A stretch of DNA of 11,835 bases from DAOTTY01 sp964451095 (GTDB lineage Bacteria; Chloroflexota; Anaerolineae; Aggregatilineales; Phototrophicaceae), in NCBI GenBank assembly GCA_964451095.1, contig CAYVGI010000149.1:1-11835 (forward strand), read 5' to 3'. The first letter of the stretch is position 1; each line of letters starts with the position of its first letter. The notes below the pieces were generated by a model, which was not told the origin of the DNA, ran no database searches, and saw nothing but the letters and a program-made list of their open reading frames with translations. Below, piece after piece: positions 6,826 to 11,835 of this stretch. Both the position numbers and the translations under genes were made by a program.

Positions 6826-7656
6826 ATGCTCAACGAGCCACCCGATAGAAACCCATCAGAAGCAGACAGCGCCAACCAACAACTCAAGCTGCGCATTCCG
6901 CTGGTACAGCCTGCGTTTATGCTGCTGATGCTGGCGACACTGGTTGCCTTCTTCCTGGTGCGCATCCCCACAGCACCAGAAAGCGACCCGCTGTTAATCC
7001 GGCTGGGCGCACAGGGCAGCGCCATCCTGGAGCGCACCCAGGTCTATCGGCTGTTTAGCGCCCAACTGCTGCTAGAGCAGCCCTACTGGGGCAGCGGTTT
7101 CGTGGCAGGGCTGCTGAGCGGATTGGTGAGCCTGTACACATTCTACATCGTGGGCACAGGTGCAGAGCGGCTGTGGGGGCACCTGCGCTTTGCGCTGGTG
7201 TTCCTGCTGGGTGGGCTGGCGGGCACCCTCCTGACGATGATCTTTATTGGGCTGAACCTTGTGCCCGCAGACGTGTTCCTGGCGACAGCGCCGAACGCGA
7301 TTATGGCGGTGCTTGCCGGCGAAGTAGTGTATATGTACCGTCACCGTAAGCTGTGGGGGCTGCGCGGTGCCCAGCGGCGCATCTTCCTCGGCGGGCTGGC
7401 ATCAATCAATCTGGTGCTGGGCGCGTTCGCATCACGGGTAGACCTGTTTGGTCTGCTGGGCGGGCTAATCGGCGGGGCGGTGCTGGCATGGTACGTCGCG
7501 CCGCTGCACCTGCCACGCCCTCACCCGGAGGAACCGGGCGCACTGCTGGGCGAGGACGTCAATCCGCTGCGATCACAGTGGGTGACGCTGGCGCTATACG
7601 TGACCGCACTGGTGGGGCTGCTGGCGCTGGGCGTCACGCTCACCCGCCAACTTTAG
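6826..7656 (+). CDS. Rhomboid-fold membrane protein lacking the catalytic dyad (predicted pseudoprotease)
   Basis: A 276-residue polytopic membrane protein with about seven hydrophobic segments (roughly 29-47, 92-112, 121-146, 150-170, 186-203, 207-224, 252-272). It aligns along its length with the rhomboid protease encoded next to it: YRLFSA at 74-79, LLGG at 127-130, VYMYRHR at 168-174 and GLLGGLIGG at 209-217 correspond to YRLFSA, FLGG, LYFYRYR and GHIGGLIGG in the neighbour. The catalytic GASG is replaced by TAPN at 154-157, so Pro156 stands where the serine should be. The catalytic histidine is Leu210. The HxxxxHxxxN motif of helix 2 is absent. It therefore cannot be a rhomboid protease and resembles iRhom or Derlin-type pseudoproteases in principle. 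No clear ribosome-binding site precedes the ATG. A 92-base gap separates it from the active paralogue. Confidence 0.88.
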   Translation: MLNEPPDRNPSEADSANQQLKLRIPLVQPAFMLLMLATLVAFFLVRIPTAPESDPLLIRLGAQGSAILERTQVYRLFSAQLLLEQPYWGSGFVAGLLSGLVSLYTFYIVGTGAERLWGHLRFALVFLLGGLAGTLLTMIFIGLNLVPADVFLATAPNAIMAVLAGEVVYMYRHRKLWGLRGAQRRIFLGGLASINLVLGAFASRVDLFGLLGGLIGGAVLAWYVAPLHLPRPHPEEPGALLGEDVNPLRSQWVTLALYVTALVGLLALGVTLTRQL

Positions 7657-7748
7657 TCCGCCTCCTATTCCCCATTGCACCCCTGCACAGTCCCCCACTT
7701 TTGCCCATTCAATAACAAGCATGGAAACTGACGGAACGATACAAGACC

Positions 7749-8582
7749 ATGAACAACCCGAACGATCCCCAAAACGACCCGCGTAAGCTGCACCCGCTGG
7801 AGCGAGGCTACCCCGGCGCAGACCCGACCGCACAAACGCAGCAACCCCGCGAGCAGTTGATCTTCCAGATGGACAGGCAGCAGCCTATCGTGACCTACGT
7901 GCTAATTGCGCTCAATATCGGCATTTTTGTGCTGGGGTCGCTGTCTGTTGACCTGCAACAGATGCTTTTTCAGGGCGGTTGGAACGACGCGATTGCCGTG
8001 TTTGAGGGCAACGAATACTACCGCCTGTTTAGCGCGATGTTCCTGCACGCGAACCTCGCGCACATCTTCTTCAACATGTACGCGCTGTACATTCTGGGCA
8101 TCCAAACAGAGCAGATGTATGGACGCTGGCGTTACCTGTCCATTTACTTCCTCGGTGGCGTGACGGGTTCCGTGCTAAGTGCCGGGCTGGGCGACCCCCT
8201 GGTGCCGTCGGTGGGCGCGTCTGGGGCGGTGTTTGCGCTGCTGGGCGCACAGGTACTGTACTTCTACCGCTACCGCGAACCGCTGGGCGAGTTCGGGCGG
8301 GCGGCGCTGCGCCAATACCTGGTTCTGCTGGGCATAAACCTGCTGTTTGGCTTTGCCGTGCCACAAATCGACAACCTGGGGCACATCGGCGGGCTAATCG
8401 GCGGTGCGATTCTCGGTTGGCTGCTGGCACCGCACCTCACCGCACGGCGCACACTGGACTACACCGGGAACGCCGTGCGCGTCATCACCACAGAACAGCG
8501 TCCCGGCGCAGAGGCAATCTCGCTGGTGTACGCGCTGGGGTTGGTTGGCTTCCTGATGATTGTGGGGTTCGTGGTGTTTTAG
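7749..8582 (+). CDS. Rhomboid family intramembrane serine protease
   Basis: A 277-residue integral membrane protease that would cleave transmembrane helices of substrate proteins within the bilayer. The catalytic serine lies in GASGA at 156-160 (Ser158) and the catalytic histidine in GHIGGLIGG at 211-219 (His212). The helix-2 motif HANLAHIFFN at 100-109 gives His100, His105 and Asn109, which support the oxyanion hole in this family. The L1-loop area carries the usual YRLFSAMFLH leading into helix 2. A hydrophilic N-terminus of about 45 residues, rich in Asn, Pro and Gln, precedes the first helix, and a seventh C-terminal helix (about 255-275) gives the 6+1 layout. The ribosome-binding site is poor. 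It is the second of a tandem pair and converges with the Uma2 gene 10 bases downstream. Substrates are unknown. Confidence 0.94.
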   Translation: MNNPNDPQNDPRKLHPLERGYPGADPTAQTQQPREQLIFQMDRQQPIVTYVLIALNIGIFVLGSLSVDLQQMLFQGGWNDAIAVFEGNEYYRLFSAMFLHANLAHIFFNMYALYILGIQTEQMYGRWRYLSIYFLGGVTGSVLSAGLGDPLVPSVGASGAVFALLGAQVLYFYRYREPLGEFGRAALRQYLVLLGINLLFGFAVPQIDNLGHIGGLIGGAILGWLLAPHLTARRTLDYTGNAVRVITTEQRPGAEAISLVYALGLVGFLMIVGFVVF

Positions 8583-8592
8583 CAGTGGGCGC

Positions 8593-9195
8593 TCATTCAT
8601 CTGCTGCGGACTGCTCCATCCATCCGGGCAGTGCAAACACCGTAGACGTTTTCAGTTCCAACCCTACGAACAGCGGTGTGGTGTCACCTAAATCGTCACC
8701 GCGATAGGTTGTCACCACATCCGGGGCACTGGCACGGTAAGCGTGAAGCTCACGCTGGCGCGGGTAAACCACCCACACCGCCTGTGTGCCCGCGTTGAGG
8801 TAGTCCCGCACCCGGCGCAGCGTTTCCTCGGTAGTGTCGTTGGGGGACATTACCTCCACGGCAAGCGTGGGTGCCAGCGGATAGGGTTTGTCCCGGTCGA
8901 ACTCGGCGAGAAAATCCTCCCGGCGGATGTAGGCGACATCGGGCACACGAGCACCTTTGATCCCCGCACTGTCTTTGTCCAGTAGGAAGAGCAATCCATC
9001 GGTAATCATCAGACCAAGCTGATTCGGGGTAACGTGTGCATCCAGTATGCGAAAGATGTTCCCAGCAATAAGCTGATGGTAAAACCCTGTCGGCGGCAAG
9101 TTGACTATCTCCCCGTCTACGACCTCAACACGGGCGTCACTGCCCAGGCGCATCAGGTCATCGAGCGTCACAGCGGTGGTTGTCGTTTCGAGCAT
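8593..9195 (-). CDS. Uma2 family protein (second copy, with Arg at the Lys position)
   Basis: A 200-residue Uma2 (DUF820) protein. The fold signature is present: VEVVDGEIVNLPP at 23-35, VPDVAYI at 84-90 with Asp86, AVEVMSP at 112-118 with Glu114, then the helix RRVRDYLNAGTQAVWVVYP at 127-145. In the other Uma2 gene of this window and in typical members a lysine begins this helix region (KVxxYLxAG); here it is Arg128, so the metal-nuclease triad is conservative but not canonical. The ATG at 9195 has a GAGGG ribosome-binding site. The gene is transcribed toward the rhomboid gene, with no room for a terminator in the 10-base gap. It diverges from the pentapeptide gene. It differs enough from the copy at 5639-6280 that a recent duplication is unlikely. 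Confidence 0.9.
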   Translation of the reverse strand: MLETTTTAVTLDDLMRLGSDARVEVVDGEIVNLPPTGFYHQLIAGNIFRILDAHVTPNQLGLMITDGLLFLLDKDSAGIKGARVPDVAYIRREDFLAEFDRDKPYPLAPTLAVEVMSPNDTTEETLRRVRDYLNAGTQAVWVVYPRQRELHAYRASAPDVVTTYRGDDLGDTTPLFVGLELKTSTVFALPGWMEQSAADE

Positions 9196-9231
9196 CGGTT
9201 GCCCTCACGTCTACAATGCAATCATACCAAC

Positions 9232-9237
9232 ATTATA
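9232..9237 (-). promoter_or_regulatory. -10 box for the second Uma2 gene
   Basis: A perfect TATAAT on the minus strand in the 107-base gap between divergent genes, about 37 bases before the Uma2 ATG at 9195. No good -35 lies at 16-18 bases, so activity could rely on an activator or on an extended region. Confidence 0.4.
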
Positions 9238-9268
9238 CTGCCGCTGCGGTGCCGATGCTGACGCGACG

Positions 9269-9302
9269 GGTTACACTCACCGAAAAACGAAAAGGTGTAA
9301 CC
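9269..9302. repeat. Perfect 8-base inverted repeat abutting a start codon
   Basis: GGTTACAC at 9269-9276 is exactly complementary to GTGTAACC at 9295-9302, with an 18-base A-rich spacer. The right arm ends at the base before the ATG at 9303. The ribosome-binding sequence AAAAGG (9290-9295) straddles the loop and the first base of the right arm. This fits either a protein-binding operator or an RNA hairpin that limits access to the start codon. Only the repeat is seen; its role is inferred. Confidence 0.55.
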
Positions 9303-10334
9303 ATGTCCCTGTCTCCACCGCCCCCCACCTCCACATTTGACCGCCGCTGGCACGATGTACAGCACACATGGCGCAACAATGCCTGGCTGTTTGGCGTATT
9401 CGGCTTCGTGCTGGGGATGCTCGCCATGCCCGCTGCCCGCCTGCTGCTCACTGACCTGGACGAACTGCTCGCCGGGCTAGTGCCGGAGACGTTCGGCATC
9501 GTGTTCACTGTGCTGATTATTGATCGGCTGTATCGCAACCGCGAACGGCGGCGGCATGTGCTCACCTATCAATCGCAGTTGGCACACGAGGCGGGCAGCA
9601 CCGTAAACGACATCGCTGTGCGTGCTGTGGATGACCTGCGCAAGCGCGGCTGGCTGACGGACGACGACGGGCTGCTGCGTGGGCAAAACCTGGTGCGGGC
9701 GGCGCTCTCCCATGCCCAGTTGGTCAACGCGAACCTGTCTGGCGCGGCACTGCGGCAGGCGTCGCTAACGGGGGCGCGGCTCACGCAGGCGAACTTGCAG
9801 CAAGCAGACCTCACCCGCGCAGACCTGACCAACGCGCAGCTCCAGGCGGCAGACCTGCGGGAGAGCAAGCTGCACTTTGCGGCCTGTGCGGGCGCTCGCT
9901 TTGGCGCGGCAGATTTATCGAACGCGGATGCGTGGCACGCGGTGCTCACCCATTGTGATATGGTCAGGTGCACCGCAACGGGTACCAGCTTCCGCGCCGC
10001 AGACCTGACCGACACCGATCTCAGCCGCAGCAACCTCCAGCACGCCCGCTTTGACGATGCCAACCTGCACCGGGCAAATTTGCACAACAGCGACCTGCGC
10101 CACGCGAACTTTCGCCGGGCAGGACTGGAACAGGCAGACCTTACGTTTGCAGACCTGCGTGGCGCAGACCTGACCAACGCCGACCTGCACACTGCCGAAC
10201 TCGACTATGCTAAGTGCGATGGAACGCTAACGCTGCCGGATGGCAGCGCGTGGCAACCCGGCGAGAACTTCGACCGCTTTACCGATCCTAACCACCCGGG
10301 CTACTGGCAACCCTCGAACGCAAACCGTGTATAA
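9303..10334 (+). CDS. Membrane-anchored pentapeptide-repeat protein
   Basis: A 343-residue protein. Two hydrophobic segments (about 28-48 and 58-75) form a hairpin-like N-terminal anchor and are followed by a strongly basic stretch YRNRERRRH at 77-85, which by the positive-inside rule places the rest in the cytoplasm. Residues 86-124 form a helical linker. Residues about 125-305 are a pentapeptide-repeat domain with many A(D/N)LxxA units, for example ANLQQADLTRADL at 163-175, folding as a right-handed quadrilateral beta-helix. One stretch in the middle (about 208-228) departs from the consensus and contains Cys218 and Cys223. Such repeats mediate protein or DNA-mimic contacts; no fluoroquinolone-resistance Qnr-type layout is seen. 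The ATG at 9303 is chosen over an upstream in-frame ATG at 9180 because of its AAAAGG site and because 9180 lies within the divergent gene. Confidence 0.9.
   Translation: MSLSPPPPTSTFDRRWHDVQHTWRNNAWLFGVFGFVLGMLAMPAARLLLTDLDELLAGLVPETFGIVFTVLIIDRLYRNRERRRHVLTYQSQLAHEAGSTVNDIAVRAVDDLRKRGWLTDDDGLLRGQNLVRAALSHAQLVNANLSGAALRQASLTGARLTQANLQQADLTRADLTNAQLQAADLRESKLHFAACAGARFGAADLSNADAWHAVLTHCDMVRCTATGTSFRAADLTDTDLSRSNLQHARFDDANLHRANLHNSDLRHANFRRAGLEQADLTFADLRGADLTNADLHTAELDYAKCDGTLTLPDGSAWQPGENFDRFTDPNHPGYWQPSNANRV
9817..10180 (+). repeat. Short exact direct repeats within the pentapeptide domain
   Basis: A 19-base identical segment occurs at 9817-9835 and 10162-10180, both coding for the repeat unit containing ADLTNA. 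Shorter copies of GCAGACCTG are scattered between them. These reflect the internal repetition of the beta-helix and could mediate in-frame repeat gain or loss. Confidence 0.55.
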
Positions 10335-10335
10335 T
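10330..10335 (+). promoter_or_regulatory. -10 box for the Ser/Thr kinase gene, overlapping the upstream stop codon
   Basis: A perfect TATAAT whose middle bases are the TAA stop (10332-10334) of the pentapeptide gene. It lies 38 bases before the kinase ATG. No good -35 element is visible; the nearest, TGGCAA at 10305-10310, has a 19-base spacer. The kinase may also be read through from the upstream gene. Confidence 0.45.
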
Positions 10336-10373
10336 GCGGGTGCAACCGCATTGCCGACGGGAACAGGACGCAT

Positions 10374-11835
10374 ATGGCAACGCCCCAAGACAACTGGATT
10401 GGCGAGACGATCAACGGCTACCACATTACCGCGGTCATCGGGCGCGGCGGCATGGCGACCGTCTACCGGGCGACGCAGCTTTCGATGGATCGTACCGTTG
10501 CGATGAAGGTGCTGCCCCGCCAGTTCGTAGATGATGACACCTACTTGCAGCGCTTTAACCGCGAGGTGGCGATTATCTCCAAGCTGGAGCACCGCTGCAT
10601 TGTGCCTGTGTACGACTACGGCGAGCACCAGCGCCAACCGTACATCGTCATGCGCTACATGCCCGACGGCTCCGTGGGCGAACTGGTGATGAACGGCGCA
10701 GTGCCGCTAGAACGCACCCACGACATCATCCGGCAGATTGCCCCCGCGCTGGACTACGCCCACAGCAAAAGTGTGCTGCACCGAGACCTGAAGCCCAGCA
10801 ATATCCTGCTGGACGACGGCGGCGGCGCGTACATCACGGACTTTGGTATTGCTCGCATCCTCGGGGAGGCGGCAGGCAGCACGATTACCACACAGGGCGT
10901 TGTCGGCACCCCCGCGTATATGTCCCCGGAGCAAGCACAGGGTTACACACTGGACGGGCGCAGTGACCTATACTCGCTGGGCGTGATGCTGTTCGAGATG
11001 GCAACGGGCAAGCGACCGTTCGAGAGCGAAACCCCTTACGGCGTCGCAGTGATGCAAGTGACCACACCGCCACCCGGTCCGCGCAGCATTAACCCGGCAC
11101 TGCCCGCCGCCGTAGAACAGGTGATTTACCGGGCGATGAGCAAGCAGCCCGAAGCACGTTACCGAACCGCCATCGCTATGGCGGAGGCACTGCGCGATGC
11201 ACTCGACGGCAAAGTTAACGACACGCAACCGCGTCCCATCTTCAAGCAGAGCACCCCGCCGGAGAGTACCAGTGCCCCGCAGACGGTATCGCACTCTCCG
11301 CCGCAAACCTTCACACCACCGCCATACTCCCACCCGGCGAACCAAACCACAGCACACGCGGGCGAGTCCGCGTATATGCCGCCCGTGCAGCAACCCACGC
11401 CCGCGCCGCGCCCCGCCAAACGACGCCGATTAAACTGGCTGGTCAACTTGATGCTGGGCAGCATGATTGGCTGTGCGCTGCTGGCGCTGCTGGTGGCAGG
11501 GCTTGCGGTCGTGCTGAACAACGTCAACGAGATTTTTGACGAACCGCTGGTGTCCCCCCTGCCGGGAACCCTCACCGCTGCGCCAGCAGGGGGCATTCGG
11601 CTAGACCCAACTACCGTCACGACTGAAGAAACGGTGCCCACAGACGAAAATGTGCGCGTCATCCCGTCCAATACACCCGCGCCCCCGCCCACAAGCGCCC
11701 CTGCCAGCGTGAACATCGCCACGCCGACGAACACGCCAGGGTTCCTGCCGCCAGGCGTGCGCGAGACGGGGTACGACCCGGACGCCGACCCAACAGGCGA
11801 GCTGGTGTACTTCACGCCGGGGGAAGGCGACAACG
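10374..11835 (+). CDS. Transmembrane Ser/Thr protein kinase (PknB-like), 3' end outside the window
   Basis: The first 487 residues of a Hanks-type kinase that runs off the right edge. Kinase domain at about 16-280: glycine loop IGRGGMATVY at 22-31, ATP-anchoring Lys45, Glu64 of helix C, catalytic loop HRDLKPSN at 136-143 with Asp138, DFG at 156-158, activation segment with GTPAYMSPE at 178-186. The Arg before the catalytic Asp marks an RD kinase, usually activated by phosphorylation of Thr residues in the loop, which here is rich in Thr (170, 172, 173, 179). A Pro/Thr/Gln-rich linker (about 283-349) leads through a basic patch KRRR to one membrane helix (about 355-381). The external part is Thr/Pro-rich and low in complexity up to the edge, with no PASTA repeat seen yet. 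The ATG has AGGA five bases upstream. Confidence 0.93.
   Translation, partial: MATPQDNWIGETINGYHITAVIGRGGMATVYRATQLSMDRTVAMKVLPRQFVDDDTYLQRFNREVAIISKLEHRCIVPVYDYGEHQRQPYIVMRYMPDGSVGELVMNGAVPLERTHDIIRQIAPALDYAHSKSVLHRDLKPSNILLDDGGGAYITDFGIARILGEAAGSTITTQGVVGTPAYMSPEQAQGYTLDGRSDLYSLGVMLFEMATGKRPFESETPYGVAVMQVTTPPPGPRSINPALPAAVEQVIYRAMSKQPEARYRTAIAMAEALRDALDGKVNDTQPRPIFKQSTPPESTSAPQTVSHSPPQTFTPPPYSHPANQTTAHAGESAYMPPVQQPTPAPRPAKRRRLNWLVNLMLGSMIGCALLALLVAGLAVVLNNVNEIFDEPLVSPLPGTLTAAPAGGIRLDPTTVTTEETVPTDENVRVIPSNTPAPPPTSAPASVNIATPTNTPGFLPPGVRETGYDPDADPTGELVYFTPGEGDN

Noticed and set aside
6708..7037. N-terminal extension of the zinc ribbon reading frame
   Set aside because: This part is antisense to the rhomboid-like gene, and the conserved FmdB start MPSYDFQC falls exactly at 6707.
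9569..10192. A 207-codon antisense frame opposite the pentapeptide gene
   Set aside because: Its repetitive Arg/Ser/Ala translation simply mirrors the repeat codons on the other strand.
11159..11833. A 224-codon antisense frame opposite the Ser/Thr kinase
   Set aside because: It is Gly/Val/Ser-rich without a family signature, and the plus strand encodes an unmistakable kinase.
1..11835. Defence island, prophage or mobile element
   Set aside because: No integrase, transposase, toxin-antitoxin, restriction or CRISPR gene was seen. Uma2 proteins have a nuclease-like fold but that alone is not evidence of a defence system.

Overview
This 11.8 kb window looks like ordinary chromosome from a GC-rich bacterium, most likely a Chloroflexota (Anaerolineae-like) lineage. 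That assignment is an inference. It rests on the mix of gene families: a GAF histidine kinase, a PIG-L deacetylase with the SPHxDDAV signature, an FmdB-type zinc ribbon with a lysine-rich tail, several Uma2-family proteins, rhomboids and a membrane-anchored PASTA-less Ser/Thr kinase. No 16S rRNA, tRNA, CRISPR array, insertion sequence, integrase or phage gene was seen. Coding density is high, no gap between genes exceeds about 120 bases, and most gaps are 10-110 bases.

Region 1 (51-4354, minus strand) is a tightly packed cluster transcribed right to left: endonuclease III (nth), a GAF-GAF sensor histidine kinase, a PIG-L-type deacetylase and a small soluble histidine kinase. The first two genes overlap by 23 bases once the start of the kinase is corrected. 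The other junctions are 14 bases each, so this reads as one operon. No response regulator is present in the window.

Region 2 (4423-6707, minus strand) holds a secreted beta-propeller-like protein of unknown function with its own well-formed promoter, preceded by a two-gene unit: an FmdB-family zinc ribbon protein and a Uma2-family protein whose GTG start lies one base after the FmdB stop.

Region 3 (6826-8582, plus strand) encodes two consecutive rhomboid-fold membrane proteins. The second has the full catalytic set (Ser158, His212 and the HxxxxHxxxN motif). The first has the same fold and C-terminal GGLIGG helix but has lost both the serine and the histidine, so it is a predicted rhomboid pseudoprotease. 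This pair is the most interesting item in the window.

Region 4 (8593-11835) holds a second, convergent Uma2 gene, a membrane-anchored pentapeptide-repeat protein whose start codon abuts a perfect inverted repeat, and a transmembrane Ser/Thr kinase that runs off the right edge. A consensus -10 box for the kinase gene is embedded in the stop codon of the pentapeptide gene. Overall the window is rich in signalling and membrane-associated functions (two histidine kinases, one Ser/Thr kinase, two rhomboids). I see no clear evidence of a defence island or a mobile element.
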